Program-made: the position numbers and the translations under genes
The notes under the pieces: generated by a model
Seen by the model: only the letters and a program-made list of their open reading frames with translations
Databases searched by the model: none
Told to the model about the DNA's origin: nothing
Shown: one piece after another, positions 18,153 to 29,725 of the stretch
How positions within the stretch are numbered: position 1 is the first letter of the stretch
Layout of the letters: every line of letters begins with the position of its first letter
NCBI RefSeq assembly: GCF_008312835.1
Contig: NZ_VSKS01000025.1
Span: 38,727-102,726 of the forward strand
Length of the DNA: 64,000 nucleotides
Reading direction: 5' to 3'
Origin: Streptomyces marokkonensis
GTDB taxonomy: Bacteria; Actinomycetota; Actinomycetes; Streptomycetales; Streptomycetaceae

Positions 18153-18155
18153 GAT
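18150..18155 (+). promoter_or_regulatory. Candidate -10 element for yebC
   Basis: TAGGAT, a strong Streptomyces -10 match, lies 45 bases before the yebC ATG and overlaps the pdxT stop. No clear -35 is seen. Confidence 0.4.
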
Positions 18156-18200
18156 TCCTGCGTTCGTTGCAGAGATGGGTTACGCGAAGGAGACAGGCAG

Positions 18201-18953
18201 ATGTCCGGCCACTCTAAATGGGCCACGACGAAGCACAAGAAGGCCGTGATCGACGCCAAGCGCGGCAAGCTCTTCGCGAAGCTGATCAAGAACATCGAGG
18301 TCGCCGCGCGCATGGGCGGCGTCGACCTGGACGGCAACCCCACGCTCTACGACGCCGTCCAGAAGGCCAAGAAGCAGTCGGTGCCGAACAAGAACATCGA
18401 CTCCGCCATCAAGCGGGGCGGTGGTCTCGAGGCCGGCGGCGCCGACTACGAGACGATCATGTACGAGGGCTACGGCCCGAACGGTGTCGCGGTGCTCATC
18501 GAGTGCCTCACCGACAACCGCAACCGTGCCGCCTCGGACGTGCGCGTCGCGATGACCCGCAACGGCGGTTCCATGGCCGACCCGGGCTCGGTGTCGTACC
18601 TGTTCAACCGCAAGGGCGTCGTGATCGTCCCCAAGGGCGAGCTGACCGAGGACGACGTCCTCGCCGCCGTCCTGGACGCGGGTGCCGAGGAGGTCAACGA
18701 CCTCGGTGAGTCCTTCGAGGTGCTCAGCGAGGCCACCGACCTGGTCGCCGTCCGCACCGCCCTGCAGGACGCCGGGATCGACTACGACTCCGCCGAGGCC
18801 AACTTCGTCCCGACCATGCAGGTCGAGCTGGACGAGGAGGGCGCCAAGAAGATCTTCAAGCTCATCGACGCCCTGGAGGACAGCGACGACGTGCAGAACG
18901 TCTTCGCCAACTTCGACGTGAGCGACGAGATCATGGAGAAGGTCGACGCGTAA
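18201..18953 (+). CDS. yebC: YebC/PmpR-type regulator (TACO1 family)
   Basis: The 250-residue protein begins [22 protein letters not shown], the hallmark of the family, and contains the acidic surface segments typical of it. YebC proteins act as DNA-binding regulators or as translation factors at proline stretches; the sequence does not decide between these. The ATG follows GAAGGAG. It lies directly before ruvCAB, an arrangement found across bacteria, but a terminator hairpin separates them. Confidence 0.93.
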   Translation: MSGHSKWATTKHKKAVIDAKRGKLFAKLIKNIEVAARMGGVDLDGNPTLYDAVQKAKKQSVPNKNIDSAIKRGGGLEAGGADYETIMYEGYGPNGVAVLIECLTDNRNRAASDVRVAMTRNGGSMADPGSVSYLFNRKGVVIVPKGELTEDDVLAAVLDAGAEEVNDLGESFEVLSEATDLVAVRTALQDAGIDYDSAEANFVPTMQVELDEEGAKKIFKLIDALEDSDDVQNVFANFDVSDEIMEKVDA

Positions 18954-18968
18954 CGCGTCCACTGCTCA

Positions 18969-19000
18969 ACGGGCCGGCGGGACACACTCCGTCGGCCCGT
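18969..19000 (+). terminator. Terminator after yebC
   Basis: A 12-bp stem with one G-U pair (18969-18980 with 18989-19000) has an 8-base loop, 15 bases after the yebC stop. Confidence 0.65.
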
Positions 19001-19063
19001 CGCTCTGTCAGTGGCACCCGATAGCCTGCACAAACAGGTGATCGAGGAAAGAGGGTGCGGCGC

Positions 19064-19630
19064 GTGCGCGTACTGGGGGTGGACCCGGGCCTGACCCGGT
19101 GCGGTGTCGGCGTCGTGGAGGGCGTTGCCGGGCGGCCGCTCACCATGCGCGGCGTGGGAGTCGTCCGCACACCGGCGGACGCCGACCTCGGGCACCGCCT
19201 CGTCGCCGTCGAGCAGGGCATCGAGCGGTGGCTGGACGAGCACCGGCCCGAATTCGTCGCCGTGGAGCGCGTCTTCAGCCAGCACAACGTGCGTACGGTG
19301 ATGGGCACCGCCCAGGCCAGCGCGGTGGCGATCCTGTGCGCCTCCCGCCGCGGCATCCCCGTCGCCCTGCACACGCCCAGCGAGGTCAAGGCCGCCGTCA
19401 CCGGCTCCGGCCGCGCGGACAAGGCGCAGGTCGGCGCCATGGTCACCCGGCTGCTGCGGCTCGACGCGCCACCGAAGCCCGCCGACGCCGCCGACGCCCT
19501 CGCGCTCGCCATCTGCCACATCTGGCGCGCCCCCGCACAGAACCGGCTCCAGCGGGCCGTCGCCCTGCACGCCTCGAAAGCCCCCGGCGCACCCCGCGCC
19601 CCGCACGCATCGAAAGGCCGTACGGCATGA
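19064..19630 (+). CDS. ruvC: Holliday junction resolvase RuvC
   Basis: RuvC is the endonuclease that cuts Holliday junctions moved by RuvAB. The 188 residues carry the four acidic residues of the RNase H-like site: Asp in [11 protein letters not shown], Glu in VAVERVF, and the pair in PADAADALA. The GTG at 19064 gives this length and has GAGG at a good distance. The in-frame GTG at 19055 would add three residues and has its own GAGGAAA. The stop overlaps the ruvA ATG. Confidence 0.95.
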   Translation: MRVLGVDPGLTRCGVGVVEGVAGRPLTMRGVGVVRTPADADLGHRLVAVEQGIERWLDEHRPEFVAVERVFSQHNVRTVMGTAQASAVAILCASRRGIPVALHTPSEVKAAVTGSGRADKAQVGAMVTRLLRLDAPPKPADAADALALAICHIWRAPAQNRLQRAVALHASKAPGAPRAPHASKGRTA

Positions 19631-20232
19631 TCGCCTTCGTCAGCGGCACGGTCGCCGCCCTCGCTCCCGACGCCGCGGTGGTCGAGGTCGGCGGGGTCGG
19701 CATGGCCGTCCAGTGCACGCCCGGCACACTGTCCACGCTCCGCGTCGGCAAGCCCGCGAACCTCGCCACCTCCCTCGTCGTCCGCGAGGACTCCCTGACC
19801 CTGTACGGCTTCGCCGACGACGACGAGCGCCAGGTCTTCGAGCTGCTCCAGACCGCCAGCGGCGTCGGCCCCCGGCTGGCCCAGGCGATGCTCGCCGTGC
19901 ACACCCCCGACGCCCTGCGCAGAGCCGTCTCCACCGGGGACGAGAAGGCGCTGACCGCCGTTCCCGGCATCGGAAAGAAGGGCGCCCAGAAGCTGCTCCT
20001 GGAGCTGAAGGACCGCCTCGGCGAGCCGGTCGGCGCGCCCGCCGTCGGCGCACCGGTCACCGCCGGCTGGCGCGACCAGCTGCACGCCGCCCTCATCGGC
20101 CTGGGCTACGCGACCCGCGAGGCCGACGAGGCCGTGTCCGCCGTGGCGCCCCGGGCGGAGGCCGCCGGGGGCACCCCGCAGGTGGGGCAGTTGCTGAAGG
20201 CCGCCCTGCAGACACTGAACCGTGCCCGATAG
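19627..20232 (+). CDS. ruvA: Holliday junction branch migration protein RuvA
   Basis: The 201-residue protein forms the tetramer that holds the four-way junction. Visible are the N-terminal OB domain ([15 protein letters not shown]), the paired helix-hairpin-helix motifs ([13 protein letters not shown] and [13 protein letters not shown]), and the C-terminal domain ([14 protein letters not shown]) that contacts RuvB. ATG overlaps the ruvC stop, so expression is coupled. Confidence 0.96.
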   Translation: MIAFVSGTVAALAPDAAVVEVGGVGMAVQCTPGTLSTLRVGKPANLATSLVVREDSLTLYGFADDDERQVFELLQTASGVGPRLAQAMLAVHTPDALRRAVSTGDEKALTAVPGIGKKGAQKLLLELKDRLGEPVGAPAVGAPVTAGWRDQLHAALIGLGYATREADEAVSAVAPRAEAAGGTPQVGQLLKAALQTLNRAR

Positions 20233-20273
20233 CCCGCGCCCCCTGGCCCGTACGAAGAGCTGAGGCATACGCA

Positions 20274-21344
20274 ATGAACTGGGACGACACCACCGACACC
20301 CCCGCCGAGGAGCGGCTCGTCGGTGCGTCCGCCGACCGTGAGGACCAGGCCGTCGAGGCCGCCCTGCGCCCCAAGGACCTGGGCGAGTTCATCGGCCAGG
20401 AGAAGGTGCGCGAACAGCTCGACCTCGTCCTGCGCGCCGCACGCGCGCGCGGCGCCACCGCCGACCACGTGCTGCTCTCCGGCGCCCCCGGCCTCGGCAA
20501 GACCACCCTGTCGATGATCATCGCGGCCGAGATGGAAGCCCCCATCCGCATCACCTCCGGCCCCGCCATCCAGCACGCCGGTGATCTCGCGGCGATCCTC
20601 TCCTCCCTCCAGGAGGGAGAGGTCTTTTTCCTCGACGAGATCCACCGGATGTCCCGGCCCGCCGAGGAGATGCTCTACATGGCGATGGAGGACTTCCGCG
20701 TCGACGTCATCGTCGGCAAGGGCCCGGGCGCCACCGCCATCCCCCTCGAACTGCCCCCCTTCACCCTGGTCGGCGCCACCACCCGGGCCGGCCTGCTGCC
20801 GCCCCCGCTGCGCGACCGCTTCGGCTTCACCGCGCACATGGAGTTCTACGAGCCGGCCGAGCTCGAACGGGTCGTCCACCGCTCGGCGAGCCTGCTCGAC
20901 GTCGAGATCGAACCGGACGGGGCCGCGGAAATCGCCGGCCGCTCCCGCGGCACGCCCCGCATCGCCAACCGCCTCCTGCGCCGTGTCCGGGACTACGCGC
21001 AGGTCAAGGCCGACGGCCTGATCACCAGGGACATCGCCGCGGCTGCCCTCGCCGTCTACGAGGTCGACGCCCGCGGCCTGGACCGGCTGGACCGGGCGGT
21101 GCTCGAGGCCCTGCTCAAGCTGTTCGGCGGCGGACCGGTGGGCCTGTCCACGCTCGCTGTCGCGGTGGGGGAGGAGCGTGAGACCGTGGAAGAGGTGGCG
21201 GAACCCTTCCTGGTACGGGAGGGACTGCTCGCCCGCACTCCGCGCGGGCGGGTCGCCACCCCGGCGGCGTGGGCGCATCTCGGCCTCGTACCGCCCCGCT
21301 CCCAGACCGCCGGAAACGGACAAGGGGACCTGTTCGGGGCGTGA
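20274..21344 (+). CDS. ruvB: Holliday junction DNA helicase RuvB
   Basis: This AAA+ motor drives branch migration. The 356 residues include Walker A ([10 protein letters not shown]), Walker B (FFLDEIHRM), the sensor segment [10 protein letters not shown] and a C-terminal winged helix. An N-terminal extension of about 20 acidic residues precedes the conserved [12 protein letters not shown]. It lies 41 bases after ruvA in the same operon. Confidence 0.97.
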   Translation: MNWDDTTDTPAEERLVGASADREDQAVEAALRPKDLGEFIGQEKVREQLDLVLRAARARGATADHVLLSGAPGLGKTTLSMIIAAEMEAPIRITSGPAIQHAGDLAAILSSLQEGEVFFLDEIHRMSRPAEEMLYMAMEDFRVDVIVGKGPGATAIPLELPPFTLVGATTRAGLLPPPLRDRFGFTAHMEFYEPAELERVVHRSASLLDVEIEPDGAAEIAGRSRGTPRIANRLLRRVRDYAQVKADGLITRDIAAAALAVYEVDARGLDRLDRAVLEALLKLFGGGPVGLSTLAVAVGEERETVEEVAEPFLVREGLLARTPRGRVATPAAWAHLGLVPPRSQTAGNGQGDLFGA

Positions 21345-21391
21345 CGGCGAGCGCGTTGGCCCGGGCAGGAACCCGGGTGCCATGCTGAGCG

Positions 21392-21421
21392 TTGTTCCCT
21401 TGGTGCGGACTCGCTTAGACT
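21392..21421 (+). promoter_or_regulatory. Candidate promoter of yajC-secD-secF
   Basis: TTGTTC (21392-21397) and TAGACT (21416-21421) are 18 bases apart, 88 bases before the yajC start. This is a good primary-sigma-type match in an otherwise featureless gap. Confidence 0.5.
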
Positions 21422-21509
21422 CCGCCGATGCCGCCCTTGTCGGCGGCGCCACATACCCCCAACCATCAGGCCGTTCACCATCGCGGTCGTGTGAAGGAAG
21501 TTCCGACCC

Positions 21510-21998
21510 GTGAGTCTCCTGACCCTCCTCCCGTTCATTGTGCTCATCGGGGCCATGTTCCTGATGACCCGGTCGGCCAAGAAGAAGCAGCAGCAGGCCA
21601 TCGACATGCGGAACCAGATGCAGCCCGGTTCCGGCGTCCGCACCATCGGGGGCATGTACGCCACGGTCAAGGAGGTCAGCGAGGACACGGTCCTCCTCGA
21701 CGCCGGCCCGGGTGTGGAGCTGCTGTTCGCCAAGAACTCGATCGGTGCCGTCCTCACGGACGAGGAGTACAACCGCATCGTCCACGGCATCGAGCACGAC
21801 CTGAAGGCCGACGCCGACGTCGTCCCCGACGACGCCTCGTCCCTCACCGAGACCGACGACTCCTCCGACGCTGCCGCCGCCTCCGACGACACGCCTGTCG
21901 ACCTCGGCAAGAAGGACGCGGCCGACGCCGACACCGCCGACGGGGCGAAGGCGGACGCACAGTCGAAGAAGTCCGACGGCGACTCCGACGCGAAGTAG
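21510..21998 (+). CDS. yajC: Preprotein translocase accessory subunit YajC
   Basis: This 162-residue protein has one N-terminal membrane helix (LLTLLPFIVLIGAMFLMT), the RSAKKKQQQ stretch and the conserved VRTIGGMYATVKEV core. It associates with SecDF in the membrane. The C-terminal 55 residues are a highly acidic Asp/Ala/Ser tail with no family counterpart that I know of. The GTG follows GAAGGAAG. secD follows after a spacer with a very strong hairpin. Confidence 0.93.
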   Translation: MSLLTLLPFIVLIGAMFLMTRSAKKKQQQAIDMRNQMQPGSGVRTIGGMYATVKEVSEDTVLLDAGPGVELLFAKNSIGAVLTDEEYNRIVHGIEHDLKADADVVPDDASSLTETDDSSDAAAASDDTPVDLGKKDAADADTADGAKADAQSKKSDGDSDAK

Positions 21999-22001
21999 TC
22001 G

Positions 22002-22042
22002 TGTCCCGGGGCGCGCGGGTACCGCCCGCGCGCCCCGGGACA
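22002..22042 (+). terminator. 18-bp hairpin in the yajC-secD spacer
   Basis: A perfect 18-bp GC-rich stem (22002-22019 with 22025-22042) has a TACCG loop. It begins 3 bases after the yajC stop and ends 87 bases before secD. With no U-run it could be a partial terminator, an mRNA stabiliser or a processing site that sets yajC above secDF. Confidence 0.55.
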
Positions 22043-22129
22043 TGCCCAGCTCGCACGGAATCCCGACACCATGTCATGGCCGCCCGCCCCTGACCCGGCG
22101 CGGGACGGCCCGAGAGGGAGTACGAGAAG

Positions 22130-23920
22130 GTGGCAGCACTCAAAAAGGGACGGAACGCGAGCGCCACGAGTAAGCCGTGGCGCTCGCTCGCTCTGATCCT
22201 GATCGCCATCGTGGCGCTCACCGGGGGAATGTTCGTCTCCGGGCACACGACTCCGCGTCTCGGCATCGACCTTGCCGGCGGCACGAGCATCACGCTGGCG
22301 GCGGTCCCCGAGGCCGGCCAGGAGTCCGCGATCAACAAGACCAACATGGACACCGCGGTCTCCATCATGGAGCGGCGTGTCAACGGTCTCGGTGTCTCCG
22401 AGGCCGAGGTCCAGACGCAGGGCACCCGCAACATCATCGTCAACATTCCCAAGGGCACGAACTCCAGGCAGGCCCGGGAACAGGTCGGCACCACCGCCAA
22501 GCTCTACTTCCGTCCCGTGATCGCCACCGAGCTCGCCGGCGGCGGGGCCGCCCCGTCGCCCAGCGCGACCGGCAACGGCTCGGAGCAGGACTCCGGGAAG
22601 GACAAGGCGACCGACAAGGCCACGGAGAAGGCGACCGACGGCGCGTCCCCGTCCGCCTCCGGCAGCCCGTCCGCGAGCGCCACCACGCAGGGCCGCGCGG
22701 TCACCGGCGCCCTGACGGCCGACGAGACCCCGTCCGGCTCCCCGAGCGCGAAGACCGACGATCAGGCCGCCCCGTCCCCGTCCGCCACCGGCGGCACCTC
22801 CGGCGACGACGACAGCAAGCTCCAGGCCCAGTACGCCGCGCTCGACTGCACCAAGGAGAGCGTCCGCGCCAAGGCCGGTGACGGGTCCAAGTCCAGCGAC
22901 TCGACCGTCGCCTGCGGCCAGAACTCCCAGGGCCAGTGGCAGAAGTACATCCTCGGCCCCGCCGCCGTCGACGGCACGGACGTCGACGAGGCCAAGGCCG
23001 TCCTGAACACCCAGACCGGTGCCGGCTGGACCGTCACCATGGACTTCACGGACAAGGGCGCCAAGAAGTTCGCCGACATCACCGGCCAGCTCGCCCAGAA
23101 GCAGTCCCCGCAGAACCAGTTCGCCATCGTGCTGGACAACGAGGTCGTCTCCGACCCGTACGTCAGCCAGGCGCTGACCGGCGGCAACGCCGAGATCTCC
23201 GGCAACTTCACCCAGCAGTCGGCCCAGGAACTGGCCAACATGCTGTCCTACGGCGCCCTGCCGCTGACCTTCCGCGAGGACAGCGTCACCACGGTGACCG
23301 CCGCCCTCGGCGGTGAGCAGCTGAAGGCGGGCCTGATCGCCGGTGCCATCGGCCTCGCCCTGGTCGTCCTCTACCTGCTGTTCTACTACCGGGGCCTGTC
23401 CTTCATCGCCATCCTGTCCCTGCTGGTCTCCGCGGCCCTGACCTACGTGATCATGTCGCTGCTCGGCCCGGCCATCGGGTTCGCGCTGAACCTGCCGGCC
23501 GTGTGCGGTGCCATCGTCGCCATCGGCATCACCGCGGACTCGTTCATCGTCTTCTTCGAACGGGTCCGGGACGAGATCCGCGAGGGCCGCTCGCTGCGCC
23601 CCTCCGTCGAGCGGGCCTGGCCGCGCGCCCGGCGCACCATCCTGGTCTCCGACTTCGTGTCGTTCCTCGCCGCCGCCGTGCTCTTCGTCGTCACCGTCGG
23701 CAAGGTCCAGGGCTTCGCGTTCACGCTCGGTCTGACCACCGTGCTCGACGTCGTGGTGGTGTTCCTCTTCACCAAGCCGCTGCTGACGCTGATGGCCCGC
23801 CGGAAGTTCTTCGCCAGCGGCCACAAGTGGTCCGGGCTCGACCCGAAGGCGCTGGGTGCCAAACCGCCACTGCGCCGCACCCGTCGTCCCTCCGCCCCCG
23901 CCCACCCGAAGGAGGCGTGA
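22130..23920 (+). CDS. secD: Protein translocase subunit SecD
   Basis: SecD and SecF use the proton gradient to pull exported proteins across the membrane. The 596 residues have TM1 (about 18-36), the extracytoplasmic P1 domain with LGIDLAGGTSITL, and five C-terminal membrane helices including the conserved ITADSFIVFFERVRDE segment. Residues 136-229 are a low-complexity Ser/Pro/Ala/Thr insertion inside P1. The GTG at 22130 follows GAGAAGG. secF begins 3 bases after the stop. Confidence 0.95.
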   Translation: MAALKKGRNASATSKPWRSLALILIAIVALTGGMFVSGHTTPRLGIDLAGGTSITLAAVPEAGQESAINKTNMDTAVSIMERRVNGLGVSEAEVQTQGTRNIIVNIPKGTNSRQAREQVGTTAKLYFRPVIATELAGGGAAPSPSATGNGSEQDSGKDKATDKATEKATDGASPSASGSPSASATTQGRAVTGALTADETPSGSPSAKTDDQAAPSPSATGGTSGDDDSKLQAQYAALDCTKESVRAKAGDGSKSSDSTVACGQNSQGQWQKYILGPAAVDGTDVDEAKAVLNTQTGAGWTVTMDFTDKGAKKFADITGQLAQKQSPQNQFAIVLDNEVVSDPYVSQALTGGNAEISGNFTQQSAQELANMLSYGALPLTFREDSVTTVTAALGGEQLKAGLIAGAIGLALVVLYLLFYYRGLSFIAILSLLVSAALTYVIMSLLGPAIGFALNLPAVCGAIVAIGITADSFIVFFERVRDEIREGRSLRPSVERAWPRARRTILVSDFVSFLAAAVLFVVTVGKVQGFAFTLGLTTVLDVVVVFLFTKPLLTLMARRKFFASGHKWSGLDPKALGAKPPLRRTRRPSAPAHPKEA

Positions 23921-23923
23921 GAG

Positions 23924-25039
23924 ATGTCGAAACTCGGCAACCTCGGCGCCCGGCTGCACCATGGCGAGATCGGCTACGACTTCGTCAAGAACCGCAAGAT
24001 CTGGTACGGCGTCTCCATCCTGATCACCATCACGGCCATCGTCGGCCTGGCGGTGCGGGGCCTGCACATGGGCATCGAGTTCCAGGGCGGAGCGGTCTTC
24101 ACCACCCCGAAGAACATGAGCGTCTCGGTCGCCACGGCCGAGGAGTACGCGGAGGACGCCTCCGGCCACGACGCCATCGTCCAGAAGCTCGGCGACGGCA
24201 CCATGCGCATCCAGGTCGCCGGCATCGACACCAAGACCTCGGACAAGATCAAGGACACCCTCGCCGAGGACTTCAAGGTCGACGCCGAGCAGATCAACGC
24301 CGAGCTGGTCGGTCCCAGCTGGGGCGAACAGATCGCCAACAAGGCCTGGCAGGGCCTCGGCATCTTCATGATCCTCGTCGTGATCTACCTGGCGATCGCC
24401 TTCGAGTGGCGCATGGCGCTCGCCGCGTTCGTCGCGCTGATCCACGACATCACCATCACCGTCGGCATCTACGCCCTCGTCGGCTTCGAGGTCACGCCCG
24501 GCACGGTGATCGGTCTGCTCACCATCCTCGGTTACTCGCTGTACGACACGGTCGTCGTCTTCGACAGCCTCAAGGAACAGACCAAGGACATCACCAAACA
24601 GACCCGCTGGACGTACAGCGAGATCGCCAACCGCTCCATCAACAGCACCCTGGTCCGCTCCATCAACACCACGGTGGTCGCGCTGCTGCCGGTGGCGGGC
24701 CTGCTGTTCATCGGTGGCGGTGTCCTCGGCGCCGGCATGCTGAACGACATCTCGCTGTCGCTGTTCGTCGGCCTCGCGGCCGGTGCGTACTCCTCGATCT
24801 TCATCGCCACCCCGCTCGTCGCCGACCTCAAGGAGCTCGAGCCGTCGATGAAGTCGCTGAAGAAGCGGGTCATGGCCAAGCGGGCCCAGGGCGGGGACGC
24901 GGACGAGCCGCAGGCGGCCGCGGCCACCGGCGACTACGACGACGAGCCCGAGGACGCCGCGCCCGCGGTCGTCGGTCCGCGCAGCCAGCCCGCCTCCCGC
25001 ACCCGCGGCCGGGGCCGTCCCTCGGGGAAGCGCCGATGA
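23924..25039 (+). CDS. secF: Protein translocase subunit SecF
   Basis: The 371-residue partner of SecD has TM1 (WYGVSILITITAIVGLAV), the GIEFQGGAVF motif of the periplasmic domain, and the C-terminal helices with GYSLYDTVVVFDSLKE and NRSINSTLVRSINTT. The C-terminal 60 residues are a charged cytoplasmic tail rich in Asp, Glu and Arg. Its stop overlaps the apt start. Confidence 0.96.
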   Translation: MSKLGNLGARLHHGEIGYDFVKNRKIWYGVSILITITAIVGLAVRGLHMGIEFQGGAVFTTPKNMSVSVATAEEYAEDASGHDAIVQKLGDGTMRIQVAGIDTKTSDKIKDTLAEDFKVDAEQINAELVGPSWGEQIANKAWQGLGIFMILVVIYLAIAFEWRMALAAFVALIHDITITVGIYALVGFEVTPGTVIGLLTILGYSLYDTVVVFDSLKEQTKDITKQTRWTYSEIANRSINSTLVRSINTTVVALLPVAGLLFIGGGVLGAGMLNDISLSLFVGLAAGAYSSIFIATPLVADLKELEPSMKSLKKRVMAKRAQGGDADEPQAAAATGDYDDEPEDAAPAVVGPRSQPASRTRGRGRPSGKRR

Positions 25040-25584
25040 CCGAGCTCACCGACATCTCGGACCTGCTGCTCAGCCGGATCCGGGACGTGGCGGACTACCC
25101 GGAGCCGGGGGTGATGTTCAAGGACATCACCCCGCTCCTCGCGGACCCCGCGGCGTTCTCCGCGCTCAGCGACGCCTTCGCCGGCATCGCCCGGAGCACC
25201 GGCGCCACCAAGATCGTCGGCTTGGAGGCCCGGGGCTTCATCCTCGGCGCCCCGGTCGCCGTCCGCGCCGGTCTCGGTTTCATCCCCGTACGCAAGGCGG
25301 GCAAGCTCCCCGGAGCCACCCTCAGCCAGGCGTACGACCTGGAGTACGGCTCCGCCGAGATCGAGGTGCACGCCGAGGACCTCTGCGCGGACGACCGCGT
25401 CCTGGTGGTCGACGACGTCCTCGCCACCGGCGGCACCGCCGAGGCGTCGGTCCAGCTCATCCGCAGGGCGGGCGCCGAGGTGGCGGGTCTCGCCGTGCTG
25501 ATGGAGCTCGGCTTCCTCGGCGGCCGTGCCCGGCTGGAGCCCGCCCTGGCGGGCGCCCCGCTGGAGGCGCTGCTCACGGTCTGA
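25036..25584 (+). CDS. apt: Adenine phosphoribosyltransferase
   Basis: Apt salvages adenine with PRPP to give AMP. Its 182 residues contain the PRPP-binding loop VLVVDDVLATGGT and the family motifs YPEPGVMFKDITPLL and GLEARGFILGAPVA. ATG overlaps the secF stop. The secDF-apt-relA order is widespread in actinobacteria. Confidence 0.95.
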   Translation: MTELTDISDLLLSRIRDVADYPEPGVMFKDITPLLADPAAFSALSDAFAGIARSTGATKIVGLEARGFILGAPVAVRAGLGFIPVRKAGKLPGATLSQAYDLEYGSAEIEVHAEDLCADDRVLVVDDVLATGGTAEASVQLIRRAGAEVAGLAVLMELGFLGGRARLEPALAGAPLEALLTV

Positions 25585-25625
25585 CCGGCCACGGGACAGG
25601 CGAACGGTCCTGCACCACACCACGC

Positions 25626-25656
25626 AGGCGGACCCGGAGGAATCCGGTGTCCGCCT
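25626..25656 (+). terminator. Terminator between apt and relA
   Basis: An 8-bp stem (25626-25633 with 25649-25656) continues into a second stem (CCGGA with TCCGG) past one unpaired base. It lies about 40 bases after the apt stop and implies that relA has its own promoter. Confidence 0.6.
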
Positions 25657-25777
25657 CGTGCGTTTCCGGGGTAGACGGTCCTCACACCGCTCCGAAGGCG
25701 ATCCGCGGGCGGGGGATCGCTACCATGGGGTCTCCGGAGCCTGACCTGGGGACCCGGATCGCGCACGAGGAGTCCTC

Positions 25778-28294
<2,517 letters not shown>

Positions 28295-28312
28295 CGGCCG
28301 CCGGACACACGG

Positions 28313-28346
28313 AAGAGGGGCTCCCACAGGAAGGGAGCCCCTCTTT
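28313..28346. terminator. Bidirectional terminator between relA and the DUF349 gene
   Basis: A 13-bp stem (28313-28325 with 28333-28345) has a 7-base loop. The right arm ends in CTCTTT and the left arm begins AAGAGG, so both convergent genes gain a short U-run. Confidence 0.8.
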
Positions 28347-28358
28347 CGTGCGGCGAGG

Positions 28359-29588
28359 TCAGCCGCCGAACTCCTGCAGACCCTTCAGAGCCTGGTCCAG
28401 CAGGGCCTGGCGGCCCTCCAGCTCACGCTCGAGCTTCTCCGCCCTGGCGGTGTTGCCCTGCGCCCTGGCCTGCTCGATCTGGCCCTTCAGCTTGTCCACG
28501 GCGGCCTGGAGCTGACCGGTCAGCCCCGCGGCACGCGCGCGTGCCTCCGGGTTCGTCCGGCGCCACTCGGCCTCCTCGGCCTCCTGCAGGGCCCGCTCCA
28601 CGGCGTGCATCCGGCCCTCGACCTTCGGACGGGCGTCCCGCGGCACATGGCCGATGGCCTCCCAGCGCTCGTTGATCGCCCGGAAGGCGGCCCGCGAGGC
28701 CTTCAGATCCGTGATCGGAAGGAGCTTCTCGGCCTCCCCGGCCAGCTCCTCCTTCAGCTTGAGGTTCTCCGCCTGCTCCGCGTCACGCTCCGCGAAGACC
28801 GAGCTGCGCGCGGCGAAGAAGACGTCCTGAGCGCCGCGGAAGCGGTTCCACAGATCCTCCTCGTGCTCGCGCTGGGCGCGGCCCGCGGCCTTCCACTCCG
28901 TCATCAGGTCGCGGTAACGGGCGGCCGTCGGACCCCAGTCCGTCGAGTTCGACAGCGACTCGGCCTCGGCGACCAGCCGTTCCTTGGTCCTGCGGGCCTC
29001 CTCGCGCTGCGCGTCCAGCTGCGCGAAGTGCTGCTTGCGCCGCTTGGAGAACGCCGACCGCGCGTGCGAGAACCGGTGCCACAGCTCGTCGTCGGACTTG
29101 CGGTCCAGCCGCGGCAGGCCCTTCCAGGTGTCCACCAGGGCCCGCAGCCGCTCACCGGCCGCCCGCCACTGGTCCGACCGGGCCAGCTCCTCGGCCTCGG
29201 CGACCAGCGCCTCCTTGGCGTGACGCGCCTCGTCGGACTGCTTGGCCCGCTGTGCCTTGCGCTCCTCGCGCCGCTTGTCCACCAGCTCCACGAGCTTGTC
29301 CAGCCGGGCCCTGAGGGCGTCCAGGTCGCCAACCGCGTGATGGGCGTCGACCTGCTCGCGCAGGTGCTCGATCGCGGCCAGCGCGTCCTTGGACGACAGG
29401 TCGGTGGTCTTCACTCGCTTCTCGAGGAGGCCGATCTCGACAACCAGGCCCTCGTACTTGCGCTCGAAGTAGGCCAGCGCCTCCTCGGGGGAGCCGGCCT
29501 GCCAGGAACCGACGACCCTCTCGCCGTCGGCCGTACGCACGTACACGGTCCCCGTCTCGTCGACGCGGCCCCACGGGTCGCTGCTCAC
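28359..29588 (-). CDS. DUF349 repeat protein
   Basis: The 409-residue protein begins with a small domain (WGRVDETGTVYVRTADGERVVGSW) and then is almost wholly charged helix. It has repeated units of the DUF349 type, each with a conserved W and R/F (for example DLWNRFRGAQDVFFAARS and ELWHRFSHARSAF). The last 70 residues are coiled-coil-like. The molecular function is not established. The GTG follows GGAGGAGG. A candidate promoter on the minus strand has CGGACA (29692-29687) and TATGTT (29668-29663), 18 bases apart. Confidence 0.88.
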   Translation of the reverse strand: MSSDPWGRVDETGTVYVRTADGERVVGSWQAGSPEEALAYFERKYEGLVVEIGLLEKRVKTTDLSSKDALAAIEHLREQVDAHHAVGDLDALRARLDKLVELVDKRREERKAQRAKQSDEARHAKEALVAEAEELARSDQWRAAGERLRALVDTWKGLPRLDRKSDDELWHRFSHARSAFSKRRKQHFAQLDAQREEARRTKERLVAEAESLSNSTDWGPTAARYRDLMTEWKAAGRAQREHEEDLWNRFRGAQDVFFAARSSVFAERDAEQAENLKLKEELAGEAEKLLPITDLKASRAAFRAINERWEAIGHVPRDARPKVEGRMHAVERALQEAEEAEWRRTNPEARARAAGLTGQLQAAVDKLKGQIEQARAQGNTARAEKLERELEGRQALLDQALKGLQEFGG

Positions 29589-29725
29589 AGCGCCTCCTCC
29601 ACATGATGCCGTCGAGGGGCCTGCGAGCTCCCCCGGGCATCGTCCACAGTTTCGTCACGGCCAACATAGGCGACCGACGGGATGCCTGTCCGCATCCCGC
29701 GCGACCGAAATTCCGCAGTTGGGGG

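Noticed and set aside
19055-19066. GTG at 19055 as the ruvC start.
   Set aside because: It is possible, but 19064 gives the usual length and has a better-placed GAGG; it is recorded as an alternative.
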